The position numbers and the translations under genes were made by a program. Below, in pieces: positions 46,473 to 57,140 of a stretch of 64,000 nt of DNA. Position 1 is the first letter of the stretch. Every line of letters starts with the position of its first letter. Origin of the DNA: Pascua guehoae (Eukaryota > Basidiomycota > Tremellomycetes > Trichosporonales > Trichosporonaceae); contig BCJX01000002.1 in the NCBI GenBank assembly GCA_001600415.1, positions 2,931,165-2,995,164 of the forward strand, given 5' to 3'. The notes beneath the pieces are model-generated. The model had not been told where the DNA came from and did no database searches. It saw nothing but the letters and a program-made list of their open reading frames with translations.

Positions 46473-48987
46473 ATGACGTCCGCGCCGCACGCGCACATCC
46501 GCGCCGTCTGGGCCGAGCTCCAGGAGCGCGAGGCGGACCGCGCCGACGCCTCGCGCGCATCGCTCGTGCCCGACCTCCACCGCGGCGTCCACGGAAACAC
46601 AGCCAACGCGTATGCGGCCGCCGAGGCGCTCTACTACGGCACGTCGGCGGCGAGGCGCACACGCGGCGTGAACCGGTACTCGAACGTGCTGGCGTATGAC
46701 CGCACCGCTGTGAGGGTGTACGGGGATGGGCAAGGGGGAGGGGAGGGCGAGTATGTGAATGCGAGCGTTGTGGGGGATCCGTGGGGACGGTGGTGGGTTG
46801 CTGCGCAGGTGAGTTGGTCGTGTGAGTGATGTCGCTGCGGATGGCTAGGGGGGGCGATGGGCCTCAGGAGAAGTGGAGATGGAGAGGCCGGGGAGACTCT
46901 GTACAGCCTGGAAGAACCATCACGAGCCGCGACCCCCCTCTGGGTTCGCCCCCACCTCATCCCTCGCCGACCATGCGCTGCCGAGAGCTGGCAATTTGGC
47001 TAACCCCCAGGCGCCGCTCCCGGGGACATTCCACCACTTTTTCCGCGCAATCTATGCGCGCTCCGCCACGCACATCGCTGGGTGCCTTGCGGAAGCCGAA
47101 GCCGGCGCGGCCGGTTCGCGCGCGGCGAATGGTCCGGGTCCAAGCAGTACAGTGGACGGTTCGACAGCGGGTCCACGCGAGGCGATCATTGTGCAGCTCA
47201 CGGGCTGGAGCGAGCGGGGAATGCGCAAGGCGGATCCATACCTCCCGTGCGTTTATTGCGAGGGTTACTGGGCGCGCGGCCGCGGGGGCGGGGGTGGGGA
47301 GGGCGGAGGCCACAGGGGTCACGGAGGCCGACGGAGGGAGACATGGAGGGATACGATGGGCCACGGAGCGACGCAGGGCGAGGAGGGTCATGAGGGTGAC
47401 GGTGGGTCATGGAGCCATGGCCACGGTGCGCTCAGGGCGATGAGGGTCATCGAGTGTGGAAGAACACGGTGGGCCCATGGGCAATGAAGGGGCAAGCAAG
47501 GTAGGCCATGGTGGGCTATGGTGGGCCACGGACGCCACTGTGGGTCACGGAGGCAAGGAAGGCCACGCCGGGCAAGAAAGGCGACGATGAGCGAGGAAGG
47601 CCACGCTCGGCGGGCAAGGCCACTGGGGACGGCCACCGAAGACCTTGCTCAGTGGCCTTCCCCGCCCGGCCGCCTTGCGTGGCCTTCAAGGACGTGGAGG
47701 AAGGCCACGGGCAGGCCATGGGCAGGGCCACGAGCAAGGCCACGAGCAAGGCCGAGCCACTAAACAGCAGGAAGCATTCTGACCCACAGCACCCCGTCAT
47801 CACCCAACACATTCCCCTCCCCCATGGGCGCGGTCCGCGTACACCTCGCATCGCAAACCCCGCGCCCCGAGCTCGGCGCGGTGTATTCGGCCCTCGACGT
47901 CGACGTCGACGCCGAGCTCGAGTCGAGCGGCGCACAATCTCCACCACCGCCCATGCGCGTGCACCACTACCTGTACTCTGCGTGGCCCGACCATGGCGTG
48001 CCCGAGGGCGCGTCGGAGGGGGAGCTCGTGGATCTCGTGCGCGAGGTGGCGGGGCTGCAGGATCGGCTGGGCGGGCAGGAGGCGTGTGAGGTGTGGGTGC
48101 ATTGGTGAGTGATTTGGTTGGGGTGGTGTGTGTGTGTGTGTGTGGTGGGGGGGGGGATAGCCAGTTTGATGCTGGTGCTGGTGCTGGTGGGCATCGGTCC
48201 TGCTGCGGCTAGGAGCTCGGCGGGATCGGCGGGGGGCGTATGTGGTCTGCGCCTACATTATCGGTAGCTCGTCTCCGTGATATCGGGCGCAGCAAGCCTG
48301 CACCAGCAGTGCAAGTGGCAGCAAGGCGATGATGGAGCTTGGCGTCTACCAGCCTACGCATTCCCAGCGCCACATGCTGCCCTGTGACAGTGTCGTGTGT
48401 TGTGTATCGCTATCGCGTATCCCTGTCCTTGTGCTTGTGCGTGAGCCTGACCGTTTGTGTACCCACCTGGTCATGTGCGCGGCGCGAGTTGTGCACATGG
48501 ACTCGTCATGGTCGTGTCCTGGCAGCCACGAGGAATGTGGTTATGAAACACGAAACACCACCCCTGCTTCTCACTCGGCTCAGCCAAACTGTAACTCAGC
48601 AATACAGGCTGCAGACTACACACCGCCAGCAGACCCAGATACCTACCATCCTCCCAATTCCACAACTGCAGACTAGCCTCACATGCCTCGCTCAATTCTC
48701 CCGCACACGCCCCACACCCACGACTAACCACCAGCTCGGCCGGTGTCGGACGCACAGGCACGTTCCTCACCCTCCTCTCCGTCCTCCGGCAGGAGCAACA
48801 AGGCAAATCCGCACCAACCACGACCCCCTCGCCCCTGGGCCGCCTAGACCCCGCAGTGTGCGACGCGGTCAGCGTGCGCGTCGACGCGATGCGCGAGTGC
48901 CGCCCCTTGCTCGTGCAGACGCCCGAGCAGCTCGTGTTCCTCTACACGGCGCTCGCGGACATGGGTGTGGATTGGCGTGCCGTGTGA
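46473..48987 (+). CDS. classical protein tyrosine phosphatase
   Basis: Dephosphorylates phosphotyrosine, probably on MAP kinases by analogy with fungal Ptp/Pyp enzymes (inference). Exons 46473-46808, 47011-47246, 47790-48104 and 48735-48987 close in frame to 379 residues. Motifs in order: NRYSNVLAYDR, EYVNAS, WWVAAQ, the WPD loop (WPDHGVPE, W256-D258), the catalytic HCSAGVGRTG (C296, R302; the Cys codon spans a splice junction) and the Q-loop region LVQTPEQLVFLYTAL. All catalytic residues are present. Introns 2 and 3 are unusually long (543 and 630 bp); intron 2 is filled with degenerate GGCCACG-type repeats. Confidence 0.95.
47247..47789 (+). repeat. repeat-rich intron of the tyrosine phosphatase gene
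   Basis: A 543-bp intron carrying many degenerate copies of AAGGCCACG/GGGCCATGG on both strands (for example CAAGGCCACGAG twice in a row near 47733-47757). It does not encode PTP sequence; the flanking exons join directly in frame. Confidence 0.7.
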
Positions 48988-49396
48988 GGTGCGAGGTGCA
49001 GGTCGAGGTGCTTGGGCGGGGGCGGGGAGTGTGCCTTGTGTCGTTGGGTAGACTTGTCTCACTTGGTGCGATTGTGCGCCTGATGTATCTTGCGCCTTCG
49101 TTAAACGGGTGGTAGCGCCACCAACGGATATGCATTGCCTCTGATCTGCGTTGGCTGCCTGTACCGCATTGTCACTCCGAATGCCGCATGGCTGCCTCCG
49201 AGTGGCGCCCTCGTACTCTGCACATGCCGCACACGCGCACACATACCGTACACGCGTACTCATGCCGTACACGCACACACACAACATAAACCACAAACCA
49301 CAACAAGGCACCTCTCATAGTGTCACAAATGCATGCCAACGGATAAAAATGCTCAAAGAGTCGCAGCGTGCAACCGCTCGTCCAGCGACGCGGCTA
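48988..49396. other. region between convergent genes
   Basis: About 410 bp. Contains CACACGCAC-rich sequence around 49235-49290. No gene was seen. Confidence 0.5.
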
Positions 49397-52300
49397 CTAT
49401 TGTCTAGGACCATAGCCGTAGCCACCTTGGCCGCCGTAGCCCTGTCCGCCATAGCCCTGTCCGCCATAGCCCTGGCCGCCATAGCCCTGTCCACGCGGGG
49501 GCGACGAGTAGCCTTGCGCAGATGGACGAGGCGGCGAGCTGCCGTACTTCCGAGGAGGAGACACCGAGGGCGCGAGTGCCTGGTCGCTTCCTTGCGAGTC
49601 GGCGCGCGATACCGGTGCACCATACTGGGCGTATGCGGCGTAGGCGTCGTAACCACTCGGCGGGCGTGAAATGGGCGGTGAGCCACCATGCTGCTGGGGA
49701 ACAGGCCCCGACGAGTCGTAGCTGCTACCCTGGCGGACTGGGATGGGGCGCTGCTGGTACGCGCTTGGCGCACCATACGGTGCGGGTGATTCGCGGCCAA
49801 GCATGTCGCCTGTTGACACACGCGACAGAGGGGGCCCACCCATCGAGCCCATCGAGCTGCCAGTGACAGTGCGGCTGATCGGTGGATAGGACGGAGCGGC
49901 GCCTGCGTGGGCCGCCGATTGCTGCTGCTGCCATGGGTCGAGGAGTGGTGCGCGGCCATCCTCGCTCTTGGGACCGGGGTATGCGCGGTTGACAAGTGGA
50001 GGCGCCAGATCTTCAGAGCCATTGTATCCGGGGTGCAACGACTGTTGCGACTGGGCGGCGGTTTGGAGCATGGGTGTCGAGTAGCCAGAGCCCGCGCTTT
50101 CGCCAAACATGTTGAGAGCCGAGGCAGAGTCGATGGACCGCGTGTCCCAGTCGGCCTTTTGTGCACCGTCGGCCGGGCCGTCGCGCTCCGGATTGTACTC
50201 GAGGTTTTCCTCGCGCACACCCTTGATGTGCATGTCGTTGTCCCGGAACCACGAATATGGCGAGAGCACCTCGCGCGCAAGTGCCTCCTGCTTCTTGTGC
50301 ACCATGATAGTGTACAGCTTGTCACGCTGGAGCGCCGGGTTGAGGAACCGCCGCTCCATCTCCGAGTGCCGCGTGCGCTTTTCGCTCATCGCCTGCTGGC
50401 GCTGCTGCTCGGCCTCTTGTGGCGTCGGCACGTAAAACTTGAACTGCTTTTCAAGCGTAAACGTGATCCAGATTTTGAACACAATAATGATGATGACGGG
50501 CGGGACAGCCGCAAAGCAGTCGATCCAGCGGCCGCGGATAAAGCCAGTTGCTAGAAACGTCAGCAACCAGTGGTCGGGGGGCCAAGCAAAACCTACTAAT
50601 GACCATCATGCCCTGCATTAAGAAGCAGCACCAGAGGAAGCGGTTGACCCAAACATTCCACATGCGTCCGCCGCTCTCGGCGCGAGAGACGTAGACATAC
50701 AGGAGCTGGTACTTGAACTGAACGTGAGCGGGTGCTGACATGCAAAACGAGGGCTTTATCCACGTACCACAATGACCGAGAACCAGAAGACCAATGCGGC
50801 ACCAATCGAGACCAACGGCGCAAGAGGTGCGTAAAGCATGCCGACAGCCGCAATCATGAGCATGTTGACACCATAGACGTGGTACGCAAACGGCGGCGGC
50901 TTGGTCAAGTCGCGAATGTCACGCGGCGTGTACGAAAACATGAGCCGGCGCCACGACACCATGGCGAGCTTGATGAGCTGGATAATGTCATAGATGATGA
51001 GGAATCCACGAAGAGGAAGCCACGAGAGCCAGTACGTGCTGACAGACACGTACGCCGCCTGCACCTCTGCGAGCGTTAACAATGGTCTCAGGTAGTCAAG
51101 GTATCGCTACTCACTCTCTGGCAACTCGCGGACCTGGTCCCAGATTTCGCTTGCCGACCGCTGCTCGCCAATGACAACCACGACCTCGCTGATCAGGTTG
51201 AAGATGAGAGCAATCAGGACGAGAATGATCAAGTACATGAAGACCATGAAGAAGAAGTAGCGGGCCGTCACGGCGCGGTCGAGTTGGGTGCGAGTTGGAA
51301 TCCCTTGGTACTTGCCAATCTTGCGGATGACAATGGGCAAAAAGTAGCCAAACACCGCCTGGATCATGGGAGGCAGGACACCAGACACGACGGCAAACTG
51401 AAATGGTCAGTAAAAGCCTCTTTGGTTGTCACTCACGGCCCAGCCCCATGTGGCGCTGTCCTTCCATTCGTTGAGGGCTGGCACAAATGTGACGAGCGAG
51501 GCCAGGTTGGACATGGATGCAATGATGGTCACGGGGACCGTGTTGAAAAAGCAGACGAGGCCGATCAAGACGAAGCCAATGACACGGACAGAGGCAATCT
51601 CGGCCGGCTCCTTGGAAATGTTTTGCCACAGAATGTCGTTTGGCATTGGCGCGAGTTGGAGCCTGGCACCCGAGAGAGCGGGGACCTTGCCGCCGTGCGT
51701 GCGTGCGATACGGTGAGCGTCGGCAATCGTCTTGAAGGTGACAAAGCCATAGTTTTCGCCTTCGACACGCGTCCCCGCTGGACCCTTGCGCCCACGCAAC
51801 TTGCGTTCCCTGCGCTCCTTGCGGAGCAACGAGTCGATGACCTCGCGGTGCTGTTCGACCTTGTCACGGAGAAACTTGACTTGCTTGGCGTAGTAGTCAA
51901 TCTTGTCAACCTTTTCGCCGCCCATGCCCATAAAGCCGCCCTTGCGGATCATTGGCCGCGTCTTGGCCATCTTGCCGTGCTTTAGGTACTTGACAAGCGT
52001 CTTTTCGAGATCCTTGACGGCCTCATTGTGGTCGTGAATGAGGTCGGGAAAATCGCCCAGGCGGCGGCCAACAGTCGTGCAGTCGATTTCTTGGTCAATC
52101 TTGATGCCGTCCACCGGGAGCTGCGACATGAGGGTCCGAAGACCCTCGTCACTGCGGAATGACTTGGGAATCTGGGTAACCATAAGGGTACGCGAGTAGA
52201 TCTTTGTCTGATATGCGGGAGAGCGGAACCACTGGTACCGGAGCAGCACCTGATTGTGTAAGCTGGGCAGCTACGGTAGAGTGAGGTAGGACGCACCATT

Positions 52301-53036
52301 GCCTTCCAGTTGTGCCAAATGAAGCCAAGGGCGATGAAGACTGGCGTTAGAGACAAATACTTTGACACTGTGCAACTCACCATAGACGTAGCTCATGGCA
52401 ACAGCGACCCAGACCCAAATGCCTTCCACATTTTGGATCGTAAACATGGACAGGACGTTTTTGCGGTTGGCAAACTTGACATTCTGGAGGTTCCAGACCG
52501 CAAAGCCAACGATGAGTGTAATACCAGGGATGGCACACGCGCTAAAGACGTAGAAAAGCATGCGAGTGAAACGGAGAAAGGTTGCAGCGTCGAGACCAAT
52601 GTTGGCAATCATCTGCTGCTCTTTGAGGTGGACGACTGGGCTGAGCCACGCAAAGAACCCGCTAGAGATGGTCGGTGGGGGCGGTTCATAGTCGGGATCG
52701 TCTTGAGGGTCTTTAGGTGGAGGCACATGGTACATGAGCTGTCGAGGTGAGTACTTTGCCGAGAAGCATCGGGGTTACTCTGCGGGAGCACCTCACGCAC
52801 CTTTGGAGCATAGACCTTGCTCTGCCGTGGGCGGAACAAGGAAAAGCACAAGAGTGTCAAGACCTAAGCGTGCGTCAGCGAGTTGTTCGGCCATGTAGAC
52901 GACCCCCACAGCATGTGCATAAACGCACCGAAATGCCAGTCATGAGGCCCACTTGCACGGCCACACCAAGGGCGGTCTTCTGCATCCCAGACTGGCTCTT
53001 CTCCAGCAAGTCTGACGTGATCCCGTCGAAGTCCAT
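49397..53036 (-). CDS. CSC1/OSCA-like calcium-permeable channel (DUF221 family)
   Basis: Multi-pass membrane protein of the CSC1/OSCA/TMEM63 family (osmo- or mechanosensitive cation channel or scramblase). Nine exons: 53036-52929, 52863-52801, 52738-52381, 52340-52297, 52249-51437, 51397-51115, 51066-50768, 50717-50597 and 50550-49397; 1,080 residues. It starts MDFDGITSDLLEKSQ. The N-terminal TM bundle includes SGFFAWLSPVVHLKEQQMI and GLDAATFLRFTRMLF. The cytosolic RRM-like domain has SRTLMVTQIPKSFRS and EGENYGFVTF. The pore-region TMs follow (PAEIASVRVIGFVLIGLVCFF, YFFFMVFMYLIILVLIALIF, GFLIIYDIIQLIKLAMVSW). The long tail is Pro/Ser-rich and ends in about four GQGYG repeats. Introns are 37-83 bp. 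Confidence 0.95.
49415..49500 (-). repeat. 18-bp coding repeat, Gly-Gln-Gly-Tyr-Gly tail of CSC1-like protein
   Basis: Near-identical 18-bp units (plus-strand GCCATAGCCCTGTCC-type) encode repeated GQGYGG at the extreme C-terminus of the channel. Similar Gly-Tyr-rich tails promote self-association in other proteins; relevance here is untested. Confidence 0.8.
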
Positions 53037-55250
53037 GATGGGCAACGGTAATGTGACGGGGTCGCGAGAGTGTAGTGTAGTGTGGAGTGTTTGGGATGGT
53101 GTCTATTGGTTCGTTGCCGGCGAAGACACGGCGCTGGGGATAGGGGTTCGTTGCCGTATGAGCGGCCAGCGTTGGCGAGTTGAAGGTCCTGGGGGNGGGG
53201 GGGGGGGGGGGGATCGATAGTTGTGCAGAGGCCAGCTCTGATGGTGCAAGGACGGAAATCGAGTGGCAAGAAACAACAATGGCGACGTCAACGTCGAGCG
53301 ATGAGAGCTATGAGTGGGGAGAGTGGGGTCGAATGGGCGAGGTCGGAGCGTTCAGCGGCGGCGGCTGCGGCGCGGTCGGTGGGTGTGGCCGTGGGTGACG
53401 AGCGGTCCGTGCGTTGGTTGTTCGGTGGGGAGGGGTCACAAGAGCTATAACCGGATAGCGCGCGTGTAGGGTGGCGTGGTGAGGACGCGGTCGTGTCGTG
53501 TACGTTCGTCCCGCGTGGTGTCGAGGGGGGTGGTGGTGTGTATGGGTAGAGAGACAATGGGTGATGTGGAGAAAGACAAACGACGAGGAGGATAATACAA
53601 CCACCGGACGGTGGACGAGGGACGATGGACGATTGTCGATTTGGAGGTTTGCGTCACTTTTGTCTTGGACAGAAAGAAGCAACCAAGCATCCGCCAGCCA
53701 GAGTGGATGGATATCCCCCTCTGCCCTCTGGATGCCATGCCATGCGTGAATGCATGAATGAATGCATGGCTAGTCCGCAGCACTGCACTGTGTAGAGTTA
53801 GGCGCCAGGAGGCCAGGAGGCCAGGAGGCTGCCAGGGGTGTGTGCCCGCCAGGGGAAAAGCCAAAGCCCATACAGTACACAAAAGGGGGGTTTGCAGCCA
53901 GCCAGATAAGCGGTGCCGTTAGCGTCCAAATCGTCAAGGGGCAGAACCGGCCTCACCCCACCCCCTCCAACGCTCTCTTTGCCCAGACACCAAATACAAC
54001 TAGCGCGTACATGCAATTGCTGCTCTGCATACACTACTGTAGTACTACAACGCGCGTGCAGCTGGTAGCGAGTAACAGGTGCGTGAGGCGGATGGCACAT
54101 TCTTCCACATGCAAAGCAGCACACGACATTCGACAGATGGATCGGTTGGATCCGCCGCAACTTTCCCTCGCTGCTCGCCTTGGCGCCCTCGCTCTGCCCT
54201 CCCTCGTATTGCCGTTCCCACGCTCCTCGTGGCTGCCACTCACCCCACTGCAGATCACCCCCGCACGTCGCTGTTGACGTTAGCTATGCATGCACAGTAG
54301 TATCGTTATTCAAAGGTGCACCCTCAAAAGTTTTCCTCATCGGCATCCCCAGAAGTCCCACTTTGCCCGCAGCCACGTCCCGCGTTCCCGCCCTGAATGC
54401 CTTTTCCTGGACACACTCCACCGTGGCCTCGCGCGCGTCGTCTGCAACGTTTTTCTTGTTGTTGTTTACCCTGTGCCCTGATTTACCCTGAACTGTTCTG
54501 GAACGCGACACGTCTGGGGCACCAAAAAGGCACACTCTAAAAAGGCACAGCAACCGCCGGCTTTGTCTCCCATTGTCCAATTGTGCATCCTGCGGCAAAG
54601 CTGGCCAAACGGGAGCAGCATAGCACAGCTTGCTGGAACAAGGGGGCGGGGGCAGTGGTGACAATAATAAAGACCTTGAACCCAAGGGGAAAAGCTATGA
54701 AAAGATGATACCAAAGCGTTTTGGTCATATCTTCGAACACATGAAACAGACCTCTTCTCAATCGTCCGCGTCGGCTTTTTGAGTATCGTGCGAGTGTGCC
54801 CCAGGGCACGTATGGACGGGATGTGCACAGCCCCACTCATCACCGGGCCATCGGGCCGCCAAATGCGGGCACACGCGTTGGGTACGGGAGGAACTGGAGC
54901 ATGTCCCATCTGTTGTCGGTTGCAAATCTCTGGGATGTAGCTCGCGACTGTCAGGCTGCAGAGTTACTGACAGTGGCGGGGAAGTGCGCCTCAGAGAGTC
55001 GCACTAGTGGTTATTTCTGGGCAAGAGCGTTGGAGGGGTGGCTCGGGGGGTGGGCCTGACGTGGTGTTGGTGGTAAATACACACAACAAGGGGGTGGACG
55101 GACTGTCACCGTGAACATGCACACCCACCCCGCGGTTCTCGGTCATGGCCACTAATATGAACCACACTGCCATCCACACCTGCAACTGCGCCCGCCCACT
55201 GATTGATACATGATGGAGTATAGTACGGTCTACATCACGCAGAAGGCATG
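53037..55250. other. long intergenic region with an interrupted poly-G tract
   Basis: About 2.2 kb upstream of the CSC1-like gene. It contains the G run at 53191-53212 with a single N at 53196. Several 80-150-codon frames exist on both strands but are mutually overlapping and featureless; no gene is called. Confidence 0.45.
53191..53212. repeat. poly-G tract with one ambiguous base
   Basis: Twenty-one G and one N (53196), about 155 bp upstream of the CSC1-like start codon. The N shows that the base caller or assembler could not settle the run length. Confidence 0.95.
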
Positions 55251-56484
55251 CTACTCTGCTGGTTGTTGGTTGTCGCTGGCTTTGGCTTCCGACTCCCTCT
55301 CTGCATCCTCCTTCCGGGCGCGTTCGGTCAAATACTCCTGATAACCCTTCGGCCAGACGGTTTGCGGGTATCCACGCATTGTAAAAGTCCAGCGGTCGGC
55401 GTCGTATGTACCAGGATCTCTGTCGAAGCGCGCCTGTTCGCGGGCAGTGCAGGGGAGCACAGGCTCCATTGTATGGGACAGGCCATTGTTGGAAACCAAA
55501 TAACGGAGTTTGCGAACGAGTTTAGCCTCGGGTATCGATGGGTCATAGTCACGGGTGAAGTCGATAGCGGGGTGGTCTTTTCCATACACTGCCGTCGCCG
55601 CCCTCATCCAGTCATTCCTCTGCACTGGGGTAAGGAGGTGCGTTGGGAAGGCGATACGGACGTTTCCCTTGGGATCAGCAAACACAATCTCCATCCAACA
55701 ACACGCACATAAACGACGTTGTCGGAGCTATCAAGAGCGTAGAGGTCGTCCTCGAGCTTGTGTCCTACTTGCGGTAATCTCTCAGTGCGATTGAGGGTCG
55801 CCAACCAAGGGTTGTGAGGGTATTTGGCCATGTCTTCGGGGGTGATCTCGGTTGGGTCCAGCCAGAGCCCCTCCGTTTTGGCCTCGGCAGCTTCCTTGAG
55901 CTGTTGCAGCCCCTGTGCAACCACATCGAGCTGCGGCTCGTAGACGTCCCTTGGAATCTTGGCGGCGGTTTCTTCTGGGAGTGCCCGATGGTGCGCTGCC
56001 CTTGCCACACACTCCAAGTATACTTGAACGTCGGTGGGTTGGCTCTCCGTCAATCACAACTCGCAGCGTGCCAGACAATGATTGTATGGAACCTACCTGG
56101 CAGGATCAAGACTGAGGTCAATTATATAGTCCCCAGGGCGACTCGAGCCAGTAAAGAACCACTCTCGGGTTGGTTGAGCGGGACTGCACGATCAGCACGA
56201 TCAGCATTCATCTTAGAACCTCGGGAGACCCACTCGGATGACATTGTGCAGCTGGTTCACAACACGATGCCTTACGTCTGAGAGATGGGTGATGGTGGAT
56301 GGTGAAGGTAGAGGACTGTCAAGATGGACGGGGAAGTTGGATCTGGTAGGAGATGTTTGCTTGCAGTGGAGGGGTGCCTGGTGCATGGAATTGAAGGCAC
56401 GTGACCAACTTGCAATGTCTGCCCCTTGCTCCTCGCCTTGCACCCAGAGTCCCGACAGCATGTGGTCGACTTGCGCGTGTGCAT
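55251..56484 (-). CDS. hypothetical protein, four exons
   Basis: Exons 56484-56276 (start tentative), 56183-56097, 56042-55709 and 55667-55251 join in frame to 348 residues; introns are 92, 54 and 41 bp. The clearer part begins in exon 2 (PTREWFFTGSSRPGDYIIDLSLDPA), then TDVQVYLECVARAAHHRALPEE, TEITPEDMAKYPHNPWLATL, NVRIAFPTHLLTPVQRNDW and TFTMRGYPQTVWPKGYQEYL. The apparent frame break near 55700 is resolved by a 41-bp intron ending CCCAAG. No transmembrane segment; the C-terminus is charged. I do not recognise the family. The first exon has poorly protein-like sequence and may be wrong. Confidence 0.68.
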
Positions 56485-57140
56485 TCATGATTGCGAGCTT
56501 AAGCTTGCGCCATACGGATGATGGACAAGGGACTGCTTAACGCGCTTGCGGTGCATGCTGTGCTTGCTTGTTGTTTGGCCGAATTGTTGCGACTCCCCTC
56601 GCATGCGTACCCAAAATGGTGCTGTGTCCTGCAGCTGAAACGTCCCCGTGTTTCAAGGGGTGCACTTGATGCAACTCCTGGCAAGCAGTGCTGCTTGAAA
56701 CTGCTTTTGAACAAAGGCTCCTGTCATGCTGTGCGCTTCCTGATGTAGTTACTTGCTGCTCCAGACCACCATGCTCACGTCGTCCTTGGTCAAGATGAAC
56801 CCCTGCTGCAAGTTTCCAACCGTTCTGCCCAGTCCTAGGCGTCACACCACAGCATCAATGCACTTCACTTGCCCCTACCCAAGCACCGCCTCCAACAATC
56901 GTATATATCTTCTCGTCTCCTGGACTAACCTATCTCCCCTTCTTCCTCTCCACTCGTTCAACATCTCTGTTACTCAACGACAGCCAGCACGCCGATAGAA
57001 CACATAGCCCCAGTACGTGACACTGCACTCCAACCAAACAGGTCTGAAAGAATTAACAAACAGCCTGTGAACAGCCAACCTCGCCGCCACTTCTCTACAC
57101 TTTCATCCTCCACACACCGCAACGTCGAGCCAAGCCCACG
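56485..57140. other. intergenic region between divergent genes
   Basis: Promoter region for the PIN-domain gene (+) and the hypothetical gene (-). Apart from a TATA-like element near 56901, nothing was recognised. Confidence 0.45.
56901..56910 (+). promoter_or_regulatory. TATA-like element upstream of the PIN-domain gene
   Basis: GTATATATCT lies about 230 bp upstream of the ATG at 57141, followed by pyrimidine-rich sequence (TTCTCGTCTCC). This fits a core promoter, but position alone is the support. Confidence 0.35.

Noticed and set aside
55668..55708. Apparent frameshift between two halves of the 55251-56484 gene
   Set aside because: A 41-bp GT-AG intron restores the frame, so no mutation needs to be assumed.
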